From Ostrinia nubilalis (lineage: Eukaryota; Arthropoda; Insecta; Lepidoptera; Crambidae), in contig NC_087105.1 in NCBI RefSeq assembly GCF_963855985.1, forward strand, positions 6,884,501 through 6,948,500: a stretch of 64,000 nucleotides of DNA, in the 5' to 3' direction. Both the position numbers and the translations under genes were made by a program. The stretch's first letter is position 1. Every line of letters starts with the position of its first letter. Shown in pieces: positions 23,473-35,678 of the stretch. Below the pieces are notes generated by a model. The model was not told the origin of the DNA. It was given only the letters and a program-made list of their open reading frames with translations, and did no database searches.

Positions 23473-24724
23473 ATATTTTGTAGAGGTCGTCATTCCATCG
23501 AGCAAGAGACATCGTGCAGAAGTCGAGACGTTGTTGTTCATTCTAGAACAAGTCAATAGAATTCTCTAGAATTATCACAAGCGAAATAGAACTCTAATGC
23601 TCTTAAAATACTTACTTCTTCTGGTATATTTGACTAATTCCAAGCAACTCCAATACTAGGTAATTTATGATAATACCTAGGTAAAGCTAGTACATTGTAA
23701 CATTTAAACTCGACTAAAGCTCAATCGAATAAAATCATGCCTTTGATTGATCGAGAAACATTACTGTCTTTTCAATATGGGCCCAAGATGCATTTTTTTT
23801 TAGATAGTCTTAACAATTTTGTATAAATCCTGAGACGTTTTAAAACCTAGGTTTAAGTTTAATTACGTGCTAATAAACTATTGCTCGTTAGTGCTAGGTT
23901 TTCATCGCTCATTGATATAACCGTTTCTTCCCACGGCGTCGCTTTTACTACACAGTAACGGTTACTGACTCGACACAATCGCTGTAACCAGGCGAAATAT
24001 CGACTCTTCGAATTCAATAGAATTTAGTTAGAGTTTTTATTTTAATAAGAAGTTTGTTAAAAGTTTTTGTACTATCAAGTCTTACCTATTTTGAATACGA
24101 TATTTTGTTTAGTCGTGGCTCTGCTTTGTTAGTTGACCTTCTGCTGTTATCAATGCCGCTGTTCTTCTTGTTTACCAAGAAAATTTTAGAAGTGCTATGA
24201 GTACGTACTCGTGGATGTGGTTGCCTGAATTGCAAACGATATTATTGGTAAAAAATAGTATGTTATAATTTAAAGTAACTTACCCACTGCCTAGACATTG
24301 CTTTATACCAAAATTTTTGATTTATTTAAGAATATTTTAAACCAAACAATGGCAATGTCCAAAACAGTGATTTTTTCTGATATTTTGAGCAATTATTATT
24401 ATTAGTAAGATGTTGGTAAATTCCTAGGAGTTCAACGACAGACGGATTTATAAACTGAAACAGTCGATAATAGCCGTAAACATTTCCGTTCACTTTATAT
24501 AAGACTTTATTTTTTTTCCTTATTACTAAACAAACACTACCACGGACAAATCAACCGTTCAACATTTAAACAATCTGTTCCTGAAGTTGGGACATACTTA
24601 GCCACTTAATTACTTATTTTTTAATTAAGCATTTTGGAGTGCAAGCCATTCCATTCAGGGAATGAAAAATGAGTTCATATTGAGTGAACTCTTGTGGCCT
24701 GAAAAAACATTGGAATAGTCACAT
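23473..24724. other. No recognised gene
   Basis: AT-rich DNA with no supported frame, RNA gene or repeat. Confidence 0.35.
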
Positions 24725-24915
24725 TTCAGTAAACACCGGTACACGGTCCGCTAGGCGGCGTTGTCACATCACGTGACCCCGTGCGAGCGTTCGTGGTTCG
24801 AGCTCGTGACGCAGGATTGCCGCCAAACCGTCGAAATGCGCGGGAAACTCGAGGCAACTTTCGCGCGGGAACACAAACATGGCGTCGGTGACACGACGCG
24901 GCCTGCGTGACTGCT
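24725..24915. promoter_or_regulatory. GC-rich promoter-like islet (E-box, E2F palindrome)
   Basis: Within 190 bp are CCGCTAGGCGGCG (one mismatch from the CTCF core), ATCACGTGAC (a CACGTG E-box), CTTTCGCGCGGGAA (24858-24871, an E2F-type palindrome) and AAACATGGCG. The flanks are AT-rich. The ATG at 24879 opens only 12 codons. The motif density suggests a promoter or enhancer, but no transcript evidence is available. Confidence 0.4.
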
Positions 24916-25604
24916 GAAGTCTGAAGCAATGAAACGATTGATTGCCGTGATAAGCCGTTGTTACTTCTAGCACTGAAAGATATTATTAATAGTTATAATA
25001 GCTATTATAATTCTACGTTAAACAAAAAGAGGAGTCCACATAGTTTGGTTTACATGGAAACAACAAGGACATTAAGTCGCTACTTAAGTCTTGTAAAAAT
25101 CAGTGATGTGATTTTTACTAAAGTTTGATTCTAATGGCAAAACTAAAATACCTAGTCAGGCTGCTTGTTTATTGGTCCTATCATTAGGATCCGATTATGT
25201 TATTTTGTATTTCAGTCATCAAACATTGCATATCTAGAAACAAGAACCAGTCAATAGCGTAATTTAGATGTGGCTAAAGTCGTATTTAAGTGAGGCCCAA
25301 GGGCCCAAATATGTACAAGATAAACTAGTTTGAGCCCGTGACTACCACGCAGGAATAGGTAAGCCGCCCCGAGCCGATCCAGTTGGACCGCCCCCTAACC
25401 CAGGATTGTGCGCACTTGAAAAACGTGTCTCTGATTTACTCGTAGTTACTTTTTGTTGTAAACTATAAACAATTAATTATCAAAATTAGGGCTAACCAAG
25501 CTCGAATTTTTTTAACTATCTTCATACTTAGAGTCAACATTGTTGACTTTAATATGCTGGTACTCAACTACAGAAGACCACAGTTATTCTTGATGTGGTG
25601 TCGT

Positions 25605-26486
25605 TATACAGGGTGTTTCTTGTAAGGTGTCAAGCCGAAGGCAGGTGATAAGTGAGGATTAGACCTATCGATTTCACCCCCATGTATGTTCTACGATTTT
25701 TCGTAGTTTAGAAGTTATCGTTAATTTTGTGATTTTTTCAAATTTTATGACCTAGTAGGCTTTAATTTTTTTTTTCTTTTTTTTGGGTTGACTTTTCTCA
25801 GATTTCTTTTTTTTTGACAGATTCTCTATTAATTTGAGATGTTTAAAAAAAATAATCACCTTCGTATCTTTGATGCAAGATATAAAATTTTTGCTAGAAA
25901 CATCAAAAATATGCTTTTAGCAGAACATTCTAAAATTTTCAACTTAAAACTTCGAAAAAAAAAAGAACTTCCATAGGTCCAAAATAATTTTCTTTAAATC
26001 TCCGACTTACCACTTTAGTGGAGCGATTACAGAAAATAATGGCCTATTAAGTATATGTTTTTTTGTATTATTATGAAAGTTCAGAAAACTGCGCAGTTTT
26101 TAAAACTATTTTGGACCTATGAAAGTTCTTTTTTTTTTCAAACTTTTAAGTTGAAAATTTTAGAATGTTCTGCTAAAAACATATTTTTTATGTTTCTAGC
26201 GAAAATTTTGTATCTTTCATCAAAGATAGGAAGGTGATTATTTTTTCAAACATCTGCAATTAATAGGGAATCTGTCAAAAAAAAGAAATCTGAGAAATGT
26301 CAACCCAAAAAAGAGATAAAAAAAATTAAAGCCTACTAGGTCATAAAATTTGAAAAAATCACAAAATTAACGATAACCTCTAAACTACGAAAAATCGTAG
26401 AACATACATAGGGGTAAAATCGATAGGTCTAATCCTCACCTATCACCTGCCTTCGGCTTGACACCTTACAAGAAACACCCTGTATA
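25605..26486. mobile_element. Palindromic element C, 0.88 kb (TATACAGGGTGTTTC ends)
   Basis: The left arm (about 25605-25998) and right arm (about 26100-26486) are long inverted copies with some substitutions and indels in poly-A/T runs. The loop is about 100 bp. The ends read TATACAGGGTGTTTCTTGTA and its complement. The blocks GTGTCAAGCCGAAGGC and CCCCCATGTATGTTC are shared with element B. A frame at 26055-26237 covers loop and right-arm DNA only and has no domain. Non-autonomous. Confidence 0.85.
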
Positions 26487-27052
26487 TTTGTTATAGCTCT
26501 TTAGACCCCAGTAAGTGAAGCGAGTGTGAATTTTTGAATTAAGTAACTGTTTTGAAAAACCGCAAAATAACTAAAAACGCGTGCCAAAGAAAAACATCTT
26601 TTTACTTTTCCAAAGTTGAAATTAACATTTGGGCTACCAAAATGAAAAATAATTATTTTAATCCTTCAATGAACAATTATGTGGTATGAAAACTGAACCA
26701 ATCTGTAATTGAAACCTTTGGTAATTAACTGGCTCTGAAAAACAAGCCACTTTTGTTATTAAAATTATTTTCTGCGAATAGTGAGTGCATTGTTATCTGC
26801 CAATACGATCGAACAGATGAAACGCAAATGGAAAACAAAATACAATGACTAAACCGCATCACTACTCGTTATTAAATTTTACGAACAAAACGTTGTAAAT
26901 GATATGAAAGTGGTAAGCTCCAAATAGGTAAAGGCCACTTTTAATATAGGCACTGAACATGCATATTAATCAGGGATAAGTATACTTATTTACTCATTAT
27001 GTACCTTTTGTATTATTTAAGAATTAATTTTAACTTAATAGATTACTTAATG

Positions 27053-27164
27053 CCCGTTTTCACCATCAATCCCTAATTTTTAAGTGACTCCTATGAAAAC
27101 AAAATTCCTGTTATGTGTTACCATAAGGGTCACTTAAAAATTGGGGATTGGTGGTGAAAACGGG
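27053..27164. mobile_element. MITE, 112 bp (CCCGTTTTCACCA ends)
   Basis: CCCGTTTTCACCATCAATCCC on the left and GGGATTGGTGGTGAAAACGGG on the right are inverted, and the repeat continues through TTTTTAAGTGACYC into the centre. The loop is about 40 bp. I recall elements with this terminus as widespread in Lepidoptera. Its flanks 26487-27052 and 27165-28197 contain nothing else recognised. Confidence 0.8.
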
Positions 27165-28197
27165 TAAAAGCCATAATATATTCTCTACCTCCAAAGAAAG
27201 TTAATGTCACACATTATTTCTTTCAAATGTTCTAGTTGAAGTCACCGAAAGATACAATAATTAATTAATTTATTTATATGGAGTATGTAAATTGTTGTTT
27301 CAATTAACTATATTATATGTTATCTTAGTTTTATTTAGGTACGGTATCAGTTATGTAAGACTTCTCGCATTAAAAAGCGTTAATGCCTTGAAAAACAATA
27401 TCGGTAGTCTTAGATATGGAATAACATTGTTTAAGTAGGAATACTTTAGTTATATTGTTGTAACCACCGCAATTTCTTGACTTTTAGCTTCCGCAATTAA
27501 TGCAGTTTAAAAAAACACTTTACATGTTCCAATGTTTTTTAAACAATATAATTATATGCTAAAAAAAGAAAGTAATTTTCAGCCGTTTTTCACAGATTTT
27601 TCAATTGAGCTAGGCGTTATTTTTTCATTAAGTAACCTCGTTACTTTATATCAAAAATAACATCGATTATGTTGCTATTTTTACTATTATGAAACGTGTC
27701 GGTACATTATTTGTTTTTCCCTAAGATTAGTTGGCAAAAAAATTTGTTACTAATTTTGAAACACCGTAATGTTTGTGCCCGAAATAGGAACGAACCCATA
27801 GAAATTATGTGAAAAATGTTCCCCTTCGCGAAATTGTTTTGGGGACTGGCTTCATTGACTAATTGGCAACACTGGAGAGTTTTCGCCTTAAAGAAGGATT
27901 CAAAGAATGAATCAATGAACAGAGAGTGTTAATCCGTTTAGAACTTCCTTTTTAAACCAGTGTAATCTGAGAAAACTAGAAAAGAATAAACTTAATATAA
28001 TATGTACTGTACTGTTATAACCCAACGACTTACGCACCATTCGAAGCACGGAATTACCATTGTTCCGGAAAATCTTGACTCAATTTAGCATATATTTTTA
28101 AAAGTCCCGTTATCATTGATTGATGTTGAATTCAGTTTTTAAACAGCATTTTTTCGAAATTATAGGTATCTCAATTTGAAATACATAAGCGATTGCC

Positions 28198-28220
28198 GGG
28201 TCATTCCACAACTTAACACA
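28198..28220 (+). mobile_element. Solo GGGTCATTCCACAA terminus
   Basis: GGGTCATTCCACAACTTAACAC matches the terminus of the element at 54241-55329. No complementary end lies nearby, so this is probably an isolated remnant. Confidence 0.4.
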
Positions 28221-28799
28221 TCTGCCCAAAAAACCCACGTGATAGGACAATATCAGCGTGGAATAAAATACGTATGACTAAGTATGACGAGACTGCTTAT
28301 CATTTTTGCTGTTAAGTTTATTATCAAGAGACTAATTCTTTTGTTTATTTATAAGAAGCAGGAGGTGGGATGAACTTATAAAAAAAACACCTTAACATGA
28401 AAGAAGTTTCGAATTCTATTCCGTTTCCGTCAGACGACCACCTGGTTTCACTTTGACTGTATTTGTTATTGTTTATATTATTTAACCGTTTAATATGTAG
28501 GTATACATAATAAAAACAGAGACCAGAAAAATTAAAAAAGAAGGAAGTATGCGTAAGCAAAAACTTTCCTTGCAAAAAAGTGGTGATAGAGCAACAAAAT
28601 TCTTTATAATGTAACTATAAGTATAACCATTCATTATTAATAAATTAGCACTTGTATGTTACGTACGTGGCATCGTTGCTGAGATGGAACCCTGGCCTTA
28701 TGGCCTTCTCGCAAACTTTGAGGTCATTGATAGTTGCAGGATCACGTTACTGTTTAGGTAATAACGGATTTTATGTGACATCTTAACAGTCCCCTAACT

Positions 28800-28905
28800 G
28801 ATAAATGAATGTCCACCGGAAAATCAAATGGAATTACAAGGTCGTTAGTGATGTACGGACGGCAGAACATCAAGCTAAATACTGTGGCATCTATTGTTAA
28901 AAGAT
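28800..28905 (+). mobile_element. Fragment of the repeat family seen at 53.0-53.3 kb
   Basis: ATGTACGGACGGCAGAACATC with AAGCTAAATACT matches the minus strand of 53030-53200. The match extends to the translated level (pattern LVMYGRQNIKL versus LMLYGRQHIKL). Nucleotide divergence is high. Whether the frame ever encoded protein is unclear; a SINE-like origin is more likely given the pol III-like box in the other copy. Confidence 0.45.
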
Positions 28906-30049
28906 TGAATTTGCAACAAAAATATTGTGTACCTACATACTCTAATGTGCTTTCGACTAATTTACGACTTACGACGTATATTAAGTATTAACGTATCACT
29001 TTTTTATTGCAAGTTTATCAACTAATTTTGAGATTTAAACCTAAAGTAACTTTTTTGGTCAAATAGTCTGCCCTGCCTTTACTCCAATCAGATCCTAATT
29101 ATGTCGATTTAGGATAATAATCTGCTACAGGATATTTTGGAAAATCTCTACCAAAAATACCTTCTTCATAAACAAATACATTAAAACAGTGGGTATTTTC
29201 CACGGAGCAGCGATCGATGGCGCGCTTCTAAGATAAAGTGTCACGGCTCCCGGTTTTTCCTTTTCCGTCCATTTATTTAGACCTTGCCTGCGTTCCACGT
29301 CCATTCAAATGTAGGTACATAACGTAGATTAATTTTAATAGCAAAATTAGGAAAGTTTTAATTCGACAAGTACCTACACCATTAATATACTTAAGACTGT
29401 GAGGAAACTAAGAAAAATATCTCAGCATAATGATTAAATCAAGAGGTAAATCGGAACAAAACTAGTATTAATATATTATCCTGGTGGTTGGTTTGACAAA
29501 ACTAATCAATTATACTTTTATCATTTGTCAAAAGATGATTCCCGCTTAAATTATAGCAATAGGCTCATTTACCTATTACGTCATAAAATCGCCAACACAA
29601 TTGACTATTTATTGATCTCAAATAGCTTATAAACCTAGTTTTACAATTGTCTGAAAACTAGTTTACTGAAGTTATACTTACATGTCCTGGAATTATGTAG
29701 TTTAATGGTGTCAAGTACCCAATTAAAGAATAAGGGGAATTTCTTATTACCCGGGATAAGCTCCGAGTGTTCAATTCCGAAGTTTGGTCTGAACTCACCT
29801 CGTTTCCCAAATTGATAATCCTGTATAGTAAAACCAATTTGAGAAAACTCTTTTGTTCAAAATATAAACAGAATTCTCTTTAACCCTGTGTAATTAGACG
29901 TTAGATCACTCCAAATACTTTAAAGTAACATGAGAAGACTCCTGGAGTTACTTCGAAGAATCAGATAGCATCATTAAGCGTATTTACTCTTTTATATCTT
30001 GTAAATTACTATCGGATACGCTTACAGTGATTTTACTACAACACTTATT
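28906..30049. other. No recognised gene
   Basis: AT-rich sequence; no frame, RNA gene or repeat recognised apart from a slightly GC-richer patch near 29205-29250. Confidence 0.35.
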
Positions 30050-31162
30050 TATACAGTGTGAGTCACGTTAAAGTGTACATATGAAAATAGATGAAACTAG
30101 ACCTATTTTTATCGACAAAAAAGAGGTCAAAAAATTTTTGAGATTTTTTTTTTATTTATTATAGAATATTTTTTCTTCCAATTACTTATTGTAAAGAAAA
30201 CGTAATAACTTTTAAACTAAGCGGTATATCCTGATAAAATAAAAACAGTAATAATTCTAAATAACAGGCAATACTAAAAAAATACATAAAATACACAAAA
30301 AAGGCCAACAAATAATAAAAAATGATACTTTTTGAAAAAAATCTGCTTAAAAATTCGTGTTTTTTTTGGTTATTTGATAAATTTCTCCAAAAAATGCCCC
30401 TATAACCGGTGGTTTTTATTACTTTGTATTATTCTCTATCGTATTACCTTCGTAAAACCAAAACTCGCATGTCTCTATCCCTATCACAACGTTTGCAATG
30501 ATCGTTTGAACTAAGCCTCTCCGGGCGCGCCATTCAACGCTTCGTTAACAACGAAACTGAAAATGGCTCTAGATTTGTAATTTTGATAAAGACAAGTTAG
30601 TTTTGAAATAAAAACAAAAGATTTCGAAGTAAAATAAGCATTTTAGTTAAAATTAAAATTGTCTCTACCTGTAGCGGAGAATAATGTTGTGGCAGGCCTT
30701 TGTTCAAACGATCATAGCAAATGTTGTGCTAGGGATAGAGACATGCGATTTTTGGTTTTACAAAGATAATACGATAGAGAATAATACAAAGTAATAAAAA
30801 CCACCGGTTATAGGGGCATTTTTTGGAGAAATTTATCAAATAACCAAAAAAACAGGAATTTTTAAGCAGATTTTTTTCAAAAAGTATCATTTTTTATTAT
30901 TTGTTGGCCTTTTTTGTGTATATTATGTATTTTTTTAGTATTGCCTGTTATTTAGAATTATTACTGTTTTTATTTTATCAGGATATACCGCTTAGTTTAA
31001 AAGTTGTTACGTTTTCTTTACAATAAGTAATTGGAAGAAAAAAAATTCTATAAAAAATTTAAAAAAAATCTCAAAAATTTTTTGGCCTCTTTTTTGTCGA
31101 TAAAAACAAGTCTAGTTTCATCTATTTTCATATGTACACTTTAACGTGACTCACACTGTATA
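30050..31162. mobile_element. Palindromic element D, 1.1 kb (TATACAGTGTGAGTCACG ends)
   Basis: The left arm (30050-30511) and right arm (30702-31162) are reverse complements of about 460 bp with only scattered differences. The loop is about 190 bp of unrelated sequence. The ends are TATACAGTGTGAGTCACGTT and its complement. A rearranged relative lies at 48729-49441. The loop is the only part that could be element-specific; it has no frame of note. The near identity of the arms suggests recent formation or correction by gene conversion. Confidence 0.88.
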
Positions 31163-31169
31163 ACTTAGT

Positions 31170-31290
31170 GGCGGCCCGCGACTTCATACGCGTGGATCCC
31201 GTTTTACCCCCTTAGGGTTTAATTTTGCAAAATCCCGTTTAAAAATTTGAGACTCCTAGCACTTGAAGTGTCTGAGTTTTTTTGTCCTGG
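31170..31290 (+). mobile_element. Dispersed repeat head (CCCGCGACTTC type)
   Basis: GGCGGCCCGCGACTTCATACG begins the match and TTTTACCCCCTTAGGG follows. I recall this as the 5' part of a common lepidopteran repeat related to the copy at 4467. It breaks off after about 120 bp. The stretch to 31451 contains only a CT/GGT-rich simple sequence and an AGACGCCGTCT...AGACGGCGT inverted motif. Confidence 0.5.
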
Positions 31291-31451
31291 AACAAACAAC
31301 AGCCTCTGATATGCCTGGATGAAATCCTAATCATATTACATTTATTTGTAGTGAAAACACGACTGAAATGTGGGCGGTATTAACAAAGGTGGTGGTGGTG
31401 TCAGACGCCGTCTAATAAGACGGCGTAGGCGGCTGTTGTTTATTTATCTTA

Positions 31452-33167
31452 TATACAACGTGTCCCAAAATTCAAGGATAAGCCGACGCCACAGGATGGA
31501 CATAGTCATGACTACTTTAGGAAAAATAAGGAAAAAAATCTATCTCAATTATTTTTTAACTTACACAATAAATTATGAAATTCGACGAAAATTGACACCC
31601 CTTATGATATTTTACATTACCACGACCACAATTTTTCAAATATTCCTGTTTTTCTGTTAATATCGCCAACTTAAGTAGTGCTGCTGTTCACCCCAACTCT
31701 TAAAACCCCCAGAATCCTTGCAGTTTTTACACAAAAGTTAATCAAAATATGTTATTTCCTTAAAATTTTCAACGATTTTTACTTTCACTCCACTTTGACT
31801 CATCGTTTTGTAAAAAAAAAGTATGAACACTACTGCGGCAAGTTTTTTATAAAGTTGACGCAACTATCCAAGATTCCAAAATGGTATAATACTCTAAGAA
31901 ACCTAGTCGCAAAAAAGATATGCCTACCATTTTTACAAGAACTACGCTTGTTAGTTAGTATGGGATAAATCTTGCAACTGAATTTAAAACCAGTTCTCCT
32001 TAACCAATTGAGCTGAAATTTGGTATACTTGTGTAAGTACGATGACAATGCAATATTATGGTACCATTGAGCTGGATGGAGTCTGGAGGTGGCCATAGGA
32101 ACTCTTAACGAAACGACGGAATTGCATCTAGTTTGGGTTCGTTAGACTTGTCTTTTCGAGCACTTTAGTGCTAGATTATGTCCAGGGTCCTGATGATGAA
32201 GTCAAAAGGTGGCAGATGCTGGCCATAGGAACTCCTAAACGAAACGTCGGAAGCTTATCGAGTTTGGGTTCGTTATTTTTTTCGTTGTTCGGGTTTGTCT
32301 TCCCGAGCACTTGGGCCATGAGATTGAGAAGCAACTAAAAAGTTTAAAATAATGTTGTAATAAAAAAAAAACTTTTTTTAAAAACAAGCTTGACTTCGTT
32401 TGAAAATTATAACTGACTTCATCATCAGGACCCTGGACATCATCTAGCACTAAAGTGCTCGAAAAGACAAGTCCAACGAACCCAAACTAGATGCAATTCC
32501 GCCGTTTCGTTTAGAAGTTCCTATGGCCACCTCCAGTCTCCATTCAGCTCAATGGTACCATAATATTGCATTTTCATCGTACTTACATAAGTATACCAAA
32601 TTTCAGCTCAATCGGTTGAGGAGAACTGGTTTTAAATTCAGTTGCAAGATTTAACCCATACTAACTAACAAGCGAAGTGCTTGTAAAAATGGTACGCATA
32701 TCTTTTTTGCGACTAGGTTTCTTAGAGTATTATACCATTTTGGAATCTTGGATAGTTTCGTCAACTTTATAAAAAACTTGCCGCAGTGGTGTTCATACTT
32801 TTTTTTTACAAAACGATGAGTCAAAGAGGAGTGAAAGTAAAGATCGTTGAAAATTTTAAGGAAATAACATATTTTGATTAACTTTTGTGTAAAAACTGCA
32901 AGGATTCTGGGGGTTTTGAGAGTTGAGGTGGACAGCAGCACTACTTAAGTTGCCGATACAAACAAAAAAACAGAAATATTTGAAAAATGGTGGTCGTGGT
33001 AATGTAAAATATCATAAGGGGTGTCAATTTTCGAAGAATTTTGTAATTTACTGTGCAACTTAAAAAGTAATTGAGATAGATTTTTTTCCTTATTTTTCCT
33101 AAAGTAGTCATGACTATGTCCATCCTGCGGCGCCGGCTTATCCTTGAATTTTGGGACACGTTGTATA
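31452..33167. mobile_element. Palindromic element F, 1.7 kb (TATACAACGTGTCCCAAAATT ends)
   Basis: Arms of about 752 bp (31452-32203 and 32415-33167) are near-perfect reverse complements, and the loop is about 211 bp. Because the arms match, mirror-image 96-codon frames appear at 31678-31968 (plus) and 32651-32941 (minus) with about 90 percent identical products; no known domain is visible in either. The loop carries a diverged second copy of an arm segment (GGCCATAGGAACTC to TTTGGGTTCGTTA), pointing to an internal duplication. This is the longest inverted repeat in the window. Confidence 0.88.
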
Positions 33168-33175
33168 TAGGTATA

Positions 33176-33363
33176 AAAGAAAGTCGTGTTAGTTACTCCA
33201 CTTATAACTCAAGAACGGCTGAACTGATTTAGCTGAAAATTGTCAGGGAGGTAGCTTAGAGCCAGGAGAAGGACATAGGATACTTTTTATCCCGTTCGAA
33301 ATTTAAAAAAGTCTGCTTATTTATTGCCATTAAGGCGGAACAAAGTTCGCCGGGTCAGCTAGT
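33176..33363 (-). mobile_element. ACTAGCTGACCCGGCGAAC repeat, minus strand
   Basis: On the minus strand it starts TACTAGCTGACCCGGCGAAC, continues with a block ending CAGCCGTTCTTGAGTTATAAG and ends TTTCTTTTATACC, directly beside the end of element F. The second copy is at 59028-59205 on the plus strand. It is a widespread insect repeat by recollection; its class (SINE, or LINE or Helitron derivative) is not settled here. Confidence 0.65.
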
Positions 33364-35654
33364 AAATAATAAAGTTAATGAAAATTAACACTGCATTAGA
33401 GCACAGGTTTTTCTTTAACTATGGGGTTTTTCATCATGATCGGTAATAGCAGATTTGTGATGAGGTAACACTATGCTGTAAATTGTAAATCATTATATCC
33501 CTATAATTGTAACAATTAATTCGAATAACCTTTTTCACCACTCAAAATATCTCTAGGGACTTTCTGTCAGATAAAAGTCGTTGGTAACTTTTGACTCTGA
33601 ATTTTTCAGGATTCGATTAAACTGACCCTCTATGACTTACTTAAACCATAGGACTGGGACATGTAAAAGTGTTTTTAAAAGCCTACTTGCATAAATAAAT
33701 GAGTTTTCATATACTTACTTTTTATTTATGTAATTTGGTGACAAAAATAAACATCTTGTTTTTTTATAATTTTCTAACAAAAACATTTTGATTAAGTAAG
33801 AGATGACAGACCAGATTGCATGGAAAACTAAAACTTTCTGCGCCCAGTTTTTCTGTGAAAACGCAAAATGATGATGATGATTTTTAATAAACTAAAAACA
33901 AGCTTGTTTGAACATTCAACATCCCACGTTCTCTTTTATTCAGCGGGCTATTTGTCCAATTTGGCAACGTAATGAGAACGCAGCCATCAAAATTTGCTGT
34001 TCATTTCGGCCGACCGGATCAAATATGCACGTGTAATTTTAAAAACTAAAACTACAACACAGAATAAATACTTGCACACACAGCTTGTTGCTGTTTACAT
34101 TGACGTTTTACTAGATGAAATGAAAAAGCTCATCCAAAAACGAAAAGTTGAAACTTTATTACTCGTTTTTCAGGTGGACACTATAATAAAATACATATGT
34201 ATATGACTCTACTATGAGAGTATCTGATAATTATAATTTTATTGCTTTTAATTAAATTAAAAGCTGCATTTTACTGAAAAATCTATTTTATCTTCCTTTC
34301 ACTGTTTCCTAATCAAGGGGGCTGCCTAACTCACCACCCCCACTTTTACTTGTAACTACATTTGACCATCCCCTGCGAAATGATCTTTAATTGTAATTAC
34401 ATAAACACGAGGCGGTAAAATTTATCACAAGGTATTTTGCAATTGCAATGAACATTCATATGGCAGAAGCATTATCAGTTCCTAAAGATAAGAGGAATCT
34501 TTCCGAAGAGTTACAGGGTGGAAACTAGCGATTTAACCTTTATTTAATAACTTACTTTTCAGAAATAAGACAATAAAAATCAAATAGTGTCACTTATTTC
34601 GATTTTAGTATTTTAAAAAGCATAATTATTTCACCCTTTTACTACTACTTAGTTACTGCTTTGAGATAATAATGTAGGACAGGACGGAGAATAAGCAACG
34701 TACGAAATGACGAAACGAATTATTCGGACATTAATTTTGATACGCAGAATCTAGGTACTTAATATAGATAAATAAAATCACCAAAAAGGATCAAAGACCA
34801 ACGTGGCACTGGAAAACCTCCCATCCCCGGAATTGGCTCACTTTGAACGTGCAAACCATCTGGCAATTATTTTGATACAATAAAGTACAATATCCACTGC
34901 TTTCCAAAATTCGGGGACGTAGTGTGACGCTCTCATTTTCTATCTAGCTCATTTGTCTATAATCCAAACAAAGGCAGCAAGAAACTTAGCGAAACTTAAT
35001 TAAATTACGAGTAAGTTGTTCATCACTCAGATTATAAATCAATAGATTTAAATATGCCTGTCAGTTTGCTATTTAGGAATTATTACGTAATTTTTAAGTA
35101 CCATCTGAGTCAGTAACAAATCTCTTCCTTGTCGTATGTCAAGCGAAGCCACAAGCAAAACTAGTCTTGTTGCAATAATCCCTATAGTAGGACTTTGGCT
35201 GGGCACCATCTTAAGTTAACTGTAACAAACGTCAAAATTCAGTCAAACTCCATACAAAAAACTTTGGTTATGGTTATAGTTACGGTTAACAAAAGCTTAG
35301 TTAGGTATTTATCTCATCAAAGCTTAGATAATCCAATTGAATACCTAAATCGACCTCCATCGGCCTTGGAAGAGCACCCCACCCACCGGAGACGGGCTTC
35401 CGCCGCTGGCCAGATCGTAGCCGTTTCCTGGCCTGGTCTCCGACAATTATCACCCAATATTGGCGCCAAGATTTTTCTAGCTCATTTACTTCATTTGATA
35501 AAGCATTTTTCTTCTTAGTTTATAAGGCCCGATTGATTACATTAAGTCCTACACGTATGATATAAAACTTAAGTACTCATTGGAGTAAAAATGTTGTCAA
35601 AATAGAAAGTTTTTGTATGTATATTTTTCTTTTTGTAACGAGATTTTCTTCAAT
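33364..35654. other. No recognised gene; one solo element end
   Basis: AT-rich DNA. TTACAGGGTGGAAACT near 34512 is a solo terminus of the palindrome class. A GC-richer patch at 35350-35450 includes CCACCCACCGGAGACGGGC and sits about 250 bp upstream of the retrotransposon frame. It could be element 5' UTR or host DNA. An in-frame stop at 35655-35657 separates it from the retrotransposon ORF. Confidence 0.35.
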
Positions 35655-35678
35655 TAGCTATATTTTCTTTTTTTGATA

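Noticed and set aside
31678..32941. Pair of homologous 96-codon frames
   Set aside because: They are mirror images produced by the palindrome arms of element F and have low-complexity products, so they are not independent genes.
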